From positions 109,676 to 173,675 of the forward strand of contig DINS01000035.1 of the NCBI GenBank assembly GCA_002426015.1: 64,000 bases of DNA. Reading direction: 5' to 3'. This DNA is from Flavobacteriaceae bacterium UBA5534 (GTDB lineage: Bacteria; Bacteroidota; Bacteroidia; Flavobacteriales; Flavobacteriaceae). The translations under genes and the position numbers were made by a program. The number at the start of each line of letters is the position of its first letter. Positions within the stretch are counted from its first letter, which is position 1. Below, in pieces: positions 34,690 through 43,910 of this stretch. The notes under the pieces were generated by a model. That model did not search any database and was not told the origin of the DNA. It saw only the letters and a list, made by a program, of their open reading frames with translations.

Positions 34690-36019
34690 ATTCTTTGTTT
34701 AATTTGCTAATATAAACATATAAAATGATGCTATTAATGATCGATACCAATGATGTTGCTAAAGCCAAGCCATAAACTCCCATACTTTTTATAAGCATAT
34801 AGTTTAAAACAATATTCAATAGCAAATTGATTATTGATGCTAGGACCATAAAGTTGTTTTTATTGATTGAAGTTAAAAATTTAACCATGACCAAACCTGT
34901 TACATAAGATGGTATTTGCAACAAATACATTTGTTGAATTTTTGAGACTATCACTGTGTCTGAACTAGTAAAGGCATTTCGCTCAAACAGGATGGATATA
35001 ATTGGAGCAGATAAAAATATGCCAATAACAACTACTATAGAACTCACTATGATTAAATATTTCAAAATTTTAGTAAGTTTTTTGAAAGTTTCTTGCCTAT
35101 TGTCTATTGCATTTTTAGAAAAGTAGGGGAGCAATACATTTCCTAATGCAGCACCAATAATACTAATGCCAAAGGCAGGGATTTTGATTCCATAATTTAA
35201 GGCAGCTATTGAACCTATGACGAGTTGAGCTGAAAAATATTGATCGACTAAAGGGTTGATGCCACTTAATAAACTTGAAGATAGTTTTGCTGGTAATTGT
35301 TTAAAGAGAATCTTTATGTTTACCGATTTAAAGTCAGGTTTGTGTAAGTGAATGATATTTCGTTTTATTGCCACTGTCAAAATGAACAGAAAACTCAAAA
35401 AACTGCCAATCAACGTTCCAAAAGCAAGCACAATGGTTCCGAGTTGTTCTTTAAAAAAGACTAAACAGATAATGATTGAGATAGGTGTAAAAACGGTATT
35501 GAGTGACGAAAACGTAAACTCGTCATCAATGGTCAAAATCCCATTGATTAAAGATGAGAATCCCCAGAACAGAATACATGGGGCAACATAATAAAACTGA
35601 ACTTTTATTAAATCGTAATACTGTTGTGTGTGCCCTTTAAAAAATGTTTCCAAATAGACATCAGTAAAGAGAAAAGCAATAATTAAAAACAATAATGAAA
35701 CTAAAATTGTCATTAAAAAACTAGTGCTTTGAAAAGCACCTATACTTTTTCCGGTTTTGAGCTCGCTAACATAATTAGGAATGAAAACACTATTGAATGA
35801 GCCTAAAAATACGCCGCTTATGAAACTTGGTACAAGTATGGCAATGTAAAATGTATCCAGAAGCTCTGAAAGTCCAAAGGTGTTGGCAACAACTATCTCT
35901 TTAAAAAAGCCAAGACCACTAACAATTAGTGTGGTGACCCCAACAATAATAACGTTGGTTATGGTAGCATTTTTAAAAATGTTACTTATAAAAGCCCTGA
36001 ATTCAAATTTTGAAAACAA
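34682..36019 (-). CDS. MurJ/MviN-like lipid-linked oligosaccharide flippase (Wzx function)
   Basis: The 445-residue protein has about 12-14 hydrophobic helices. The start TNVIIVGVTTLIVSGLGFFK, then EIVVANTFGLSELLDTFYIA and FNSVFIPNYV, is typical of the MVF/MurJ group of the MOP superfamily. In this locus it would flip the completed lipid-linked repeat unit, i.e. act as Wzx. The DNA around its start overlaps nothing; it is followed closely by GT2. Confidence 0.9.
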   Translation of the reverse strand: MFSKFEFRAFISNIFKNATITNVIIVGVTTLIVSGLGFFKEIVVANTFGLSELLDTFYIAILVPSFISGVFLGSFNSVFIPNYVSELKTGKSIGAFQSTSFLMTILVSLLFLIIAFLFTDVYLETFFKGHTQQYYDLIKVQFYYVAPCILFWGFSSLINGILTIDDEFTFSSLNTVFTPISIIICLVFFKEQLGTIVLAFGTLIGSFLSFLFILTVAIKRNIIHLHKPDFKSVNIKILFKQLPAKLSSSLLSGINPLVDQYFSAQLVIGSIAALNYGIKIPAFGISIIGAALGNVLLPYFSKNAIDNRQETFKKLTKILKYLIIVSSIVVVIGIFLSAPIISILFERNAFTSSDTVIVSKIQQMYLLQIPSYVTGLVMVKFLTSINKNNFMVLASIINLLLNIVLNYMLIKSMGVYGLALATSLVSIINSIILYVYISKLNKEYV

Positions 36020-36049
36020 TTTTAAAGATTTAGGTAATTAGACAGCTTT

Positions 36050-37000
36050 TTATTTTAGAAATTTTCTAAATGGCCATAATAGTACAAAGAAAAATTTTAT
36101 AACAAATGAATCAATGGACGTTGTGTAATTTTTTAGGTTGAAATCTAAATATTTGGATGCTCGCAATAAAAAATAAAGATTTTTAAGGAAGAATATGGGT
36201 GCTTTAAAAAAAGAGCTCTCAAAAAACCAATTGAAGTTAGAAACATATTGAGAAATGGTTCCAAGAGCAACTTTCTCTTGAGCACTCGAACTGATGGAGT
36301 TTTCAATTCCCAAATAATAAATACGCAATACTTTGTTGATGTATTTGGTTTGATAACCTTGTTGTGCCAATAAACTCCATATAAGCCCTTCTGGCATATA
36401 GCCATGGCTAATGAAAGCCTCTGTATAGTTTACACCTCTTAATACATTGGTTTTTGTAAAACCCCATTTTTCCCCTTGAATGTTGTCTATAGCATAGGTT
36501 TTAAAAGTGTTGCTGTAATAAGGGTCTGTAGGATAAGAATCACCAACAAGGCGGTTGTTCTGGTCAATACATAAGCCTGTGACAGCACATGTTGAAGATT
36601 TTAAATGTTCTGGAATAGTGTTGTATTCATCGTCGAATACTTCTAAAGCGTTAGGAACGCATTCATCATCAGCATCAAAAGTGAGCAGAAATTCACCTTT
36701 TGCCAATTGAATAGCATCCATAAAACAAGCAATTTTATGTTTGTTTGTTTTGTTGTTAATGTAATTAATAGTAAGTGGAGATGCTTCTATTATAGATTGA
36801 ATGACTGAATCTGATTGATCAGACGAGCCATCATTAATAATTAGCCATTCAAAATCAGTAAACGTTTGTTTTAAGAGTGATTTATGAACACGATCAATCG
36901 TATTTTGAGCATTATAAACAGGAGTGAACACAGTAAACCGAAACTTAAAATCACTTTTTGTCTCGTTTAAATATGTCGGTATGAATTGTCTAAAACTCAT
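36050..37000 (-). CDS. glycosyltransferase family 2
   Basis: The 316-residue protein has the GT-A signature FTVFTPVYNAQNTIDRVHKS, the INDGSSDQSD segment and LTFDADDECV at the metal site. A hydrophobic C-terminus (FVIKFFFVLLWPF) may associate with the membrane. It overlaps the next upstream GT4 gene by four bases and is predicted to act on the same repeat unit. Confidence 0.92.
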   Translation of the reverse strand: MSFRQFIPTYLNETKSDFKFRFTVFTPVYNAQNTIDRVHKSLLKQTFTDFEWLIINDGSSDQSDSVIQSIIEASPLTINYINNKTNKHKIACFMDAIQLAKGEFLLTFDADDECVPNALEVFDDEYNTIPEHLKSSTCAVTGLCIDQNNRLVGDSYPTDPYYSNTFKTYAIDNIQGEKWGFTKTNVLRGVNYTEAFISHGYMPEGLIWSLLAQQGYQTKYINKVLRIYYLGIENSISSSAQEKVALGTISQYVSNFNWFFESSFFKAPIFFLKNLYFLLRASKYLDFNLKNYTTSIDSFVIKFFFVLLWPFRKFLK

Positions 37001-38088
37001 ATGGCATCATCAATTAAATGCTTCCATTGATTAACAACATAACTTGCTTCATACATAGAGGCTGTTTTAAGTGCATTGTTTCCAAATGTTTTACACAAAT
37101 CAGAATCTTTCATCAGCTTTAATAATTGGCGCTCCAATGCTATTTGGTCATTTACAGGAACTAAATATCCATTAAGTCCATCAACTATCAATTCAGATGG
37201 TCCAGATGGGCAGTCGGTTGAAATACAGGGCATTTCAAAAAACATAGCTTCAATAAGAGCATTCGGAAACCCTTCTGATTTTGAAGTAAACGCAAATATT
37301 TTAGATTGGTTATAATAAATGGAAACGTCATTGGTCTTTCCAACAAACTTTATTTTTTCTGACATGCCTAATTGATGCACCAGTGTACTGTATGTAGCTA
37401 GCAAAGGGCCATCACCAACAAAAATTAGTTCCCAATCATTGTTAGGGAGGTTAGAAAATGCTTTAATGAGAAGATCTTGTGCTTTGTTTTCATCCAATCG
37501 TCCAACGTTTAAAACAATGTTCTTTCTTTCGATTGATCGATCTTTTAATTTCACTAATTCATTTGAAAGAGGGTTAGGTAAAATCACGATTTTGTTTGAA
37601 GGCATAAGTGCTTTATAATAATCCTTCACTAATTGCGATTGTACAACTAGATAATTTGATTTAGGAAAAGTCCATTTTATTAATTGATTCCAAAAAATAT
37701 TATGTGTATAAACATACGGATTACTTCGCTCAGAAATAATACAGGGTATGCCAATTGATTTTGAAGCTAGAATAGCCAAAACATTTGAAGTTGTCATAAA
37801 ACTCAAAGTAAGTTTGATAGACTGTTCTTTCAAAATATATTTAAGACTTGAGTATAGACGATAATTATTTTTTAGAGATACAATTGCATTAATCTTGTTT
37901 GGTACTGTATCCATACAGTGCAATATTTTAACACAATCATCTAATGGATATATTGATTCTCCTTTTACTAATGTTACAATAGTGACATTATAATACAAAG
38001 ACAAAGCGTTGGCCAATGTAGCCACAACGCGTTCAGCTCCACCAGAATCTAGACTATAGATAACGAATGCAATATTTTTTTTTCCCAA
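36997..38088 (-). CDS. glycosyltransferase family 4 (first gene of the polysaccharide operon)
   Basis: The 363-residue protein has AFVIYSLDSGGAERVVATLA at the N-terminus and NVGRLDENKAQDLLIKAFSN, FTSKSEGFPNALIEAMFFEM in the GT-B domain with EGFPN. It is the most upstream gene of the long minus-strand series, so the main promoter should lie in the 337-base gap that follows. No clear minus-strand TAnnTTTG box was found there. Confidence 0.92.
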   Translation of the reverse strand: MGKKNIAFVIYSLDSGGAERVVATLANALSLYYNVTIVTLVKGESIYPLDDCVKILHCMDTVPNKINAIVSLKNNYRLYSSLKYILKEQSIKLTLSFMTTSNVLAILASKSIGIPCIISERSNPYVYTHNIFWNQLIKWTFPKSNYLVVQSQLVKDYYKALMPSNKIVILPNPLSNELVKLKDRSIERKNIVLNVGRLDENKAQDLLIKAFSNLPNNDWELIFVGDGPLLATYSTLVHQLGMSEKIKFVGKTNDVSIYYNQSKIFAFTSKSEGFPNALIEAMFFEMPCISTDCPSGPSELIVDGLNGYLVPVNDQIALERQLLKLMKDSDLCKTFGNNALKTASMYEASYVVNQWKHLIDDAI

Positions 38089-38425
38089 CTCAGAGGATTT
38101 TATGCATTAAAAGTAGAAAATTATGCAGATAAGAACCAACTAACCTTTTTTTTTTTAAGTAAATAAAAGATTTCTTACAAGTGTTAAACTTTTACTGATA
38201 AACGTCTAAATCATCGCTTTGGACGTAATTATATCAGTTGATTGGTTTTATATGGATCAATGAAAATCTATTAATTTGGAATAATTCTTACAAATAAAAT
38301 ATTTATTGTAAGAATTATATTTCATAAAATATCTTTTTATCGAAAAATAATAGCATAAAAACGATAAATTGATATTTTTTTTTAGATTCGTCCATATAAT
38401 ATTGTGCCCCAAATATTAATAGCAA
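38089..38425. promoter_or_regulatory. divergent intergenic region between polysaccharide operon and T9SS protein
   Basis: This 337-base gap carries the promoters for both directions. It holds a 38-base palindrome at 38281-38318 (arms of 13 bases, ATAATTCTTACAA / TTGTAAGAATTAT, plus a few more pairs past a bulged base). A second short hairpin is TTTATCG / CGATAAA at 38336-38342 and 38362-38368. No exact TAnnTTTG was found on either strand near the two starts. TAATATTG near 38397-38404 is the nearest plus-strand match. No ORF is visible. Confidence 0.45.
38281..38318. promoter_or_regulatory. 38-base palindrome
   Basis: Two perfect 13-base arms, ATAATTCTTACAA and TTGTAAGAATTAT, are separated by 12 bases that can extend the stem past a bulge. 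It lacks a T run on either side, so it is more like an operator or an RNA structure than an ordinary terminator. Confidence 0.5.
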
Positions 38426-41400
38426 ATGAATACCCCAAACTCTCGTTGCCGTAAAGGTGACAAAAGGTGTGTTGTAAGCACATCTATTATTATGTTTTTT
38501 GTTTTCCTACTTAACACGTATGGTCAGACATATCCTCCAGATATTTCCGTCTCATCAATTAATTGGGGGAACTATCAAATCCCAACAAATGTCCCAAACT
38601 ATTTACAACCTTTTACTGATCCAGTAACTAACAATACTGTAACTCGCATTAGTGATGAATCGGTTTTTGGCTGTGACTGTTCAAAACTGCGACATAGATA
38701 TGCGAAAAACCAACCTTGGAATGCGGACGGAACACTAATTATGACAGATGGTTCTCCTTCTAAAATATTGGACGGAAATACTTACCAAGTTTTATATGAG
38801 AGCAATACAAAAGCTCTTTGGAGTAACACAGAACCCAACTATACATATGATGCTGCAGGAAGTTCAACATTTGTTAAGAAAAATATAGTGTCTGGTGTTA
38901 CCACAACATTGAGGACTTTTTCAAATTATTCATCGATTAGTGTCGGCAATAATGAAGGAAACTTATCAAATGACGATAGATACGTTGCATTGATAGGTGT
39001 AAGTGGAGCTAACAAAACAGTCATTGTTTATGACATCCTCAACGATAATATAGTTAGTACCAAATCGCTGGGAACTGCTAATATAGATTGGGTTTCAGTT
39101 TCTCAATCAGGCAATTTTGTAGTGATTAGTGGCTATTCAGATGGTTCGGGACCACTTCAGGGAATAAAGTCTTATGATAAATTCATGAATAATGAAAGGC
39201 ACCTCTACAATGGTAGACCTCACGGAGATATTGGTTATGATGCTCAAGGTAATGAGGTTTATGTTGCCTATGAAGGAGTTAGTGGTTACAGCTTATCATA
39301 TGCAAGATTAGACAACGGTGTTAAACAAGGTTTGTTTCCTTATTCTGGAGCAACTGGTGATAGAGGGCTTTGGGGAGGACACATAAGTACCAGAAATATT
39401 AATAGACCAGGATGGGCTTATGTTAGTGATCAAGGGCATCCTTCAGACATTAATAGATACGAGGCTACAAGAGAGATATTTGCAATAAAATTGGATAATT
39501 CTCAAACTATAGAACGCTTTGCAAAACATAATTCTAACCTTAATGCTACTGCAGCATATAACCATCAAGCACATGGTGTCCCAAATAGAGATGGAACTAG
39601 AGTTCTGTTTGCAAGCAATTGGGATGATGCTAATTTAAAAAGTAATTCATATCCATTAATGTGGGTGGTTGAGGTACCTCAAAGCACTACTGGAGTCACG
39701 GCAAATGCAGGCCAGGACGTTGCGATATGTAATGGAGGCAGTACCACTTTGACAGCAACAGGAGGCGCATCCTATTTGTGGAGCACAGGAGCGACCACTG
39801 CAAGCATAACGGTAAGCCCAACCACGACCACGACATACACGGTAACCGCTTTTGATGCGTCTGGAACAAATTCGGACACTGACGATGTCACAGTAACAGT
39901 AAACCCGATACCAGTAGCAAATGCAGGCGCTGATGTTTCTACATGTCAAAGCACCAGTGTAACGTTGTCAGCAACAGGAGGAAGCAGTTACTTATGGAGT
40001 ACAGGAGCAACCACACAGACCATAAATGTCAATCCAAATGCAACAACTACCTATTCGGTACAGGTGACACAGAACGGATGTACAAGTTCGGATGATGTCA
40101 CAGTGACCGTCAACCCAGTCCCAACAATCAATGCAGGAGCTGACGTGACCTTCAATTCAGGTGATAGTGTGACACTTACGGCAACAGGAGGAGCTAGTTA
40201 CTCATGGAATACAGGAGCCACGACATCGAGCATAACGGTAAGCCCAACGGTGACGACAACCTATACGGTTACAGGAACGTTAAATGGTTGCCAGAGCACA
40301 GATACAGTTACCGTTTTTTTGGTAGATAGCAGCGTCACGGCAAATGCAGGCCAGGACGTTGCGATATGTAATGGAGGCAGTACCACTTTGACAGCAACAG
40401 GAGGCGCATCCTATTTGTGGAGCACAGGAGCGACCACTGCAAGCATAACGGTAAGTCCAACCACGACCATGACATACACGGTAACCGCTTTTGATGCGTC
40501 TGGAACAAATTCGGACACTGACGATGTCACAGTGACCGTCAACCCAGTCCCAACAATCAATGCAGGAGCTGACGTGACCATCAATTCAGGTGATAGCGTG
40601 ACACTTACGGCAACAGGAGGGGCTAGTTACTCATGGAATACAGGAGCCACGACCTCGAGCATTACGGTAAACCCAACAGTGACTTCAACCTATACGGTAA
40701 CAGGAACGTTAAATGGTTGCCAAAGCACAGATACAGTTACCGTTTTTGTAAATAATTTACAAGCAAATGCTGGGCCAGATGTGAGCATCTGCCATGGATA
40801 CAGTACCACTCTAACCGCATCAGGTGGTGACACCTATTTATGGAGTACTGGAGCAACGACATCAAGTATAACTGTTAATCCTACTTCAACATCAACTTAT
40901 TCTGTTACTGTATTTGTTGGAAATTTACAAGATACCGATGATGTTACAGTTTATGTTAACCCAAATCCTAATGTCATAATCACTAATGGGAGTGAAGTTA
41001 CCATATTACAGGGCGAATATGTTACCTTATCCGCTACAGGAGCTAATACATATTTATGGAATAATGGGGCAACCCAGCCTAATATTGCTGTAAGTCCAAA
41101 TGCTACAACAACCTACTCCGTTACTGGTTATATCAATAACTGTTCAGATCAGAAGCAGGTTGTTGTAAACGTACTACAATCTGTTACTGCTAATGCTGGT
41201 AATGACGTTACTGTATGTTTACAAGATAATACTGTGACCCTAACCGCTAGTGGAGGTGATGAGTATTTATGGAATACAGGTGAAACAACTGCAAGTATTA
41301 CTGTAAACCCAGAGGTTGATACTGAATATTCCGTTACTGTGTATAATGCTCTAGATTATGATATAGATGAAGTGATGGTTTATGTCAATGATTGTGCTGA

Positions 41401-41683
41401 TCCTGAATTGCCCGAAGAATCATCAGAAGATTTAGAGTTCTTGGTATATCCAAATCCGACATATGGCAATTTAAACATAAGAATTTCAGGTTTATTGAGC
41501 GTTTCCAGCATTTATCTTTATGATATTTCTGGAAAAACATTATATCACGAAGTTATTTCTGAAAATGGGGAGCAACAATCGTTTACTAAAACTATGAATA
41601 TTTCAAATTTTGCAGCTGGTATCTACTTATTGAAATTGGTGGATAATAGAACTGTCGTTACCAAAAAAATCATCTTAAGATAA
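38426..41683 (+). CDS. large secreted repeat protein with T9SS C-terminal sorting domain
   Basis: The 1085-residue product starts with a basic stretch and a signal-like segment (STSIIMFFVFLLNTYGQ); a second ATG at 38492 is possible. Residues about 35-420 have a beta-rich pattern reminiscent of a beta-propeller, with PWNADGTLIMTDGSPSKI and VPNRDGTRVLFASNWDDA. Eight repeats of about 70 residues follow (about 424-990), each with NAGxDV, TLTATGGxxYLWSTGATT, ITVxPTTTTTYTV and VTVxVN, i.e. an Ig/PKD-like fold. The last 80 residues are a type A sorting domain (FLVYPNPTYGNLNI ... YDISGKTLY ... AAGIYLLKLVDNRTV). It is thus probably a cell-surface or secreted protein; the function of the N-terminal part is unknown. 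Confidence 0.87.
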   Translation: MNTPNSRCRKGDKRCVVSTSIIMFFVFLLNTYGQTYPPDISVSSINWGNYQIPTNVPNYLQPFTDPVTNNTVTRISDESVFGCDCSKLRHRYAKNQPWNADGTLIMTDGSPSKILDGNTYQVLYESNTKALWSNTEPNYTYDAAGSSTFVKKNIVSGVTTTLRTFSNYSSISVGNNEGNLSNDDRYVALIGVSGANKTVIVYDILNDNIVSTKSLGTANIDWVSVSQSGNFVVISGYSDGSGPLQGIKSYDKFMNNERHLYNGRPHGDIGYDAQGNEVYVAYEGVSGYSLSYARLDNGVKQGLFPYSGATGDRGLWGGHISTRNINRPGWAYVSDQGHPSDINRYEATREIFAIKLDNSQTIERFAKHNSNLNATAAYNHQAHGVPNRDGTRVLFASNWDDANLKSNSYPLMWVVEVPQSTTGVTANAGQDVAICNGGSTTLTATGGASYLWSTGATTASITVSPTTTTTYTVTAFDASGTNSDTDDVTVTVNPIPVANAGADVSTCQSTSVTLSATGGSSYLWSTGATTQTINVNPNATTTYSVQVTQNGCTSSDDVTVTVNPVPTINAGADVTFNSGDSVTLTATGGASYSWNTGATTSSITVSPTVTTTYTVTGTLNGCQSTDTVTVFLVDSSVTANAGQDVAICNGGSTTLTATGGASYLWSTGATTASITVSPTTTMTYTVTAFDASGTNSDTDDVTVTVNPVPTINAGADVTINSGDSVTLTATGGASYSWNTGATTSSITVNPTVTSTYTVTGTLNGCQSTDTVTVFVNNLQANAGPDVSICHGYSTTLTASGGDTYLWSTGATTSSITVNPTSTSTYSVTVFVGNLQDTDDVTVYVNPNPNVIITNGSEVTILQGEYVTLSATGANTYLWNNGATQPNIAVSPNATTTYSVTGYINNCSDQKQVVVNVLQSVTANAGNDVTVCLQDNTVTLTASGGDEYLWNTGETTASITVNPEVDTEYSVTVYNALDYDIDEVMVYVNDCADPELPEESSEDLEFLVYPNPTYGNLNIRISGLLSVSSIYLYDISGKTLYHEVISENGEQQSFTKTMNISNFAAGIYLLKLVDNRTVVTKKIILR
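39695..40747 (+). repeat. near-identical DNA repeats within the T9SS protein gene
   Basis: Bases 39695-39894 and 40334-40533 (200 bases) differ at only 2 positions. Bases 40094-40318 and 40523-40747 (225 bases) differ at about 11 positions by eye. The order is A-B-C then A'-C', so a block seems to have been copied without unit B. Other repeats in the gene are much more diverged, so these copies are recent or are kept similar by gene conversion. Confidence 0.85.
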
Positions 41684-41696
41684 TTCACAGATAATA

Positions 41697-41735
41697 AAAC
41701 AATAAACTTGGCTCTTTAGGTCAAGTTTATTGTTT
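41697..41735. terminator. bidirectional terminator between convergent genes
   Basis: A perfect 14-bp stem, AAACAATAAACTTG (41697-41710) / CAAGTTTATTGTTT (41722-41735), has an 11-base loop. It lies just after the T9SS protein stop and overlaps the stop codon of the convergent gene at 41727. Confidence 0.8.
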
Positions 41736-42101
41736 CACATCAATAGATTGAATGGTTGCAACCGAATCGCAATTGGAAATCTTTAAGGTCACATTAAGGT
41801 CTTTAAAAGTGTTTTCAACACTATAACTTTTACAGCCTTCAGATTTTGTATCGCTTTTAGAAAAGTCAACGTTTCCGTATCTGATAAGATTGGAAACTGA
41901 CAGGGTGTCCATTTGGTAGATTTCCATTATTGATTTGGCATCTTCAGAATATAGCTTCTTTTTATTTGCAATATTTTTGGTAGTTCTTGCATTTGGTCCA
42001 TAATCACATGAGGTTTTCTTTCCAGAAAGAAAAAAGGCAAGCAAGATAAGTCCAATAGAAAAGCCACCTAAATAGTAGCCCAAACGATGAATAAATTTCA
42101 T
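41727..42101 (-). CDS. small membrane-anchored protein, possibly DUF4258-like
   Basis: The 124-residue product has one N-terminal transmembrane helix (YYLGGFSIGLILLAFFLSG) followed by a cytosolic or periplasmic part with KTSCDYGPNARTTKNI. Two further Cys (EGCKS, SNCDS) are in the C-terminal half. A similarity to small DUF4258-type proteins next to alanine dehydrogenase genes in relatives is from memory and not certain. It begins 6 bases after the stop of ald, so it is likely co-transcribed. Confidence 0.65.
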   Translation of the reverse strand: MKFIHRLGYYLGGFSIGLILLAFFLSGKKTSCDYGPNARTTKNIANKKKLYSEDAKSIMEIYQMDTLSVSNLIRYGNVDFSKSDTKSEGCKSYSVENTFKDLNVTLKISNCDSVATIQSIDVKQ

Positions 42102-42107
42102 AAGTGT

Positions 42108-43307
42108 TTAAAAAATTAACAAGTTGACATCACTAAATTTTAAATCAAACCAATCGGCAACCGATTTGTTGGTCAAAATTCCGTGGTAAAAGTACAACCC
42201 ATTTTTTAAACCTCTATCATAACGAAGTGCATTTTCGATGCCACCATCTTCAGCTATTTTTAGTAGATACGGTGTAAAAATGTTACTTATTGATACAGAA
42301 GCAGAACGTGAATATCGAGCTGGAATATTTGGAACACAGTAATGGGTGACACCATTATATTCGAATGTTGGTTTATCATGATTGGTAATCTCACTCGTTT
42401 CAAAACAGCCTCCCATATCAATGCTAACATCGATAATCACCGAGCCAGTTTTCATGGTATTTACCATAGCTTCTGTAACTACAATAGGAGCTCTGTTTAA
42501 GCCCCTAACCGCTCCAATGGCCACATCGCAACGCTTTAGTGCTTTTACTAGATTCTTTGGCTGAAGTGTTGATGTGTAAACGGTTTGTCCTAGATTAGAC
42601 TGTAAACAACGTAGTTTGGTGATTGAGTTATCAAAAACTTTAACGTTGGCACCAAGCCCAATGGCAGAGCGTGCAGCAAACTCACCAACGGTTCCAGCTC
42701 CAATAATGACCACTTCGGTTGGAGGCACACCGCTGATGTTTCCAAACATTAACCCATTACCTCCATTGATGTTTGACAATAATTCAGAAGCAATCAAAAT
42801 GGAAGCAGTTCCAGCAATTTCACTCAAAGCTCTAACGGCTGGGTAAGCACCATCTTCGTCTTTAATGAACTCAAAGGCTAGAGCAGTTATGCGTTTTGAA
42901 GCCAATGCTTCAAAGTATTTTTTATGTTGTGTTTTTAATTGCAACGCTGAAATCAACAACGTTTGTGGGTTGATAAGTTGTATTTCGTCAACTGAAGGCG
43001 GTTCAACCTTGAGAATGATAGGACAGGAGTAAACTTTTGCAGTATCATTGGTGACTTCGGCACCAGCTTCGCTATAACTTTTGTCTTTAAAATTAGCACC
43101 ATCACCAGCTCCAGCTTCAATCATTACTCGATGACCATTAGATACTAATGCGGATACTGCATCAGGAGTTAAACAAACCCTCTTTTCTTGAAAAAAAGTT
43201 TCTTTTGGAATCCCAATAAAGAGGTTGCCTTTTTTTTTATAAACTTCTAAAGTTTCTTCCTGTGGAAGTAATTGCGCTTTGGTAAATGGAGATAATTGTT
43301 TGCTCAT
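42108..43307 (-). CDS. ald: alanine dehydrogenase
   Basis: The 399-residue protein belongs to the alanine dehydrogenase/PNT family. It has the N-terminal pyruvate-binding region (IGIPKETFFQEKRVCLTPDA), HRVMIEAGAGDGANF, and the NAD-binding VVIIGAGTVGEFAARSAIGL, followed by SVIIDVSIDMGGCFET. It would interconvert alanine and pyruvate plus ammonia. Flavobacterial family members of this length are usual. It appears to be transcribed with the small membrane protein gene after it. Confidence 0.9.
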   Translation of the reverse strand: MSKQLSPFTKAQLLPQEETLEVYKKKGNLFIGIPKETFFQEKRVCLTPDAVSALVSNGHRVMIEAGAGDGANFKDKSYSEAGAEVTNDTAKVYSCPIILKVEPPSVDEIQLINPQTLLISALQLKTQHKKYFEALASKRITALAFEFIKDEDGAYPAVRALSEIAGTASILIASELLSNINGGNGLMFGNISGVPPTEVVIIGAGTVGEFAARSAIGLGANVKVFDNSITKLRCLQSNLGQTVYTSTLQPKNLVKALKRCDVAIGAVRGLNRAPIVVTEAMVNTMKTGSVIIDVSIDMGGCFETSEITNHDKPTFEYNGVTHYCVPNIPARYSRSASVSISNIFTPYLLKIAEDGGIENALRYDRGLKNGLYFYHGILTNKSVADWFDLKFSDVNLLIF

Positions 43308-43367
43308 CGAAGTTTTAATTGAAAATTCAAATTACAAATAATTATTCAAATAGTGGTAAGTTAAAAA

Positions 43368-43910
43368 TTAAAAATACTGCCTGATCTTTCCCCAGAGTGT
43401 TTTTGGTTTGAACATAAACTCTTCCTCTAATTCTTGTAGAGTCTTGTCTGCATCATTCAATTTGCTAAACATTTGAGCCCTAACTAAATAAATGGAGGGA
43501 ACGACAATAGCCATTATTGGAACTAGGTAAATCAATTGAAATTCATCAACATAAGAATATTCTGTATTGAAAAGTCCGAAAATTTGATAAATATACATTG
43601 ACATTGGAATCAATAAAACGTGATACCACCAATGACGACAGGTAAAGAACCATATAAGTATCAAAAGCAAAGGAATGGCCTTACCGGTAAATAACCACAT
43701 TGCAGTATTGGCATCTTTATAACCTTCACTTCTATAGGTAAATAAAAAAGTGTTCCAGACTGGTTCTTCTGGAACACTTTCATACAAATAAAATAAATAC
43801 GGTGTTATTGCTATAATTGTTGCAATTATAGTCCCAACGATAATGCTTCTTCTATCCGTGTTTAGGGACGAAGATTTTGTCTTTATCAATTTTTGTAATT
43901 TGTTGATCAT
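43368..43910 (-). CDS. membrane protein of unknown function
   Basis: The 180-residue protein has about four hydrophobic segments (IIVGTIIATIIAITPYLFYL; TGKAIPLLLILIWFF; YHVLLIPMSMYIYQIFGL; LIYLVPIMAIVVPSIYLV) and a charged C-terminal tail with DADKTLQELEEEFMF. No catalytic motif or family was recognised. The ATG at 43910 lies 59 bases inside the upstream small ORF, so translation coupling or a later start is possible. Confidence 0.7.
   Translation of the reverse strand: MINKLQKLIKTKSSSLNTDRRSIIVGTIIATIIAITPYLFYLYESVPEEPVWNTFLFTYRSEGYKDANTAMWLFTGKAIPLLLILIWFFTCRHWWYHVLLIPMSMYIYQIFGLFNTEYSYVDEFQLIYLVPIMAIVVPSIYLVRAQMFSKLNDADKTLQELEEEFMFKPKTLWGKIRQYF

Noticed and set aside
38336..38368. Hairpin TTTATCG / CGATAAA with a 19-base loop.
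   Set aside because: Short stem with a long loop in AT-rich DNA; reported only as part of the intergenic region and not as a separate element.
39656..39949. Antisense ORF rich in Cys on the minus strand of the T9SS protein gene.
   Set aside because: It is a shadow of the repeat region; no start context or family support, and the plus-strand frame has clear domains.
39695..40747. Tandem repeats could be a CRISPR array.
   Set aside because: The units are about 200-225 bases, lie in one open reading frame and encode Ig-like domains; there are no short direct repeats with spacers.
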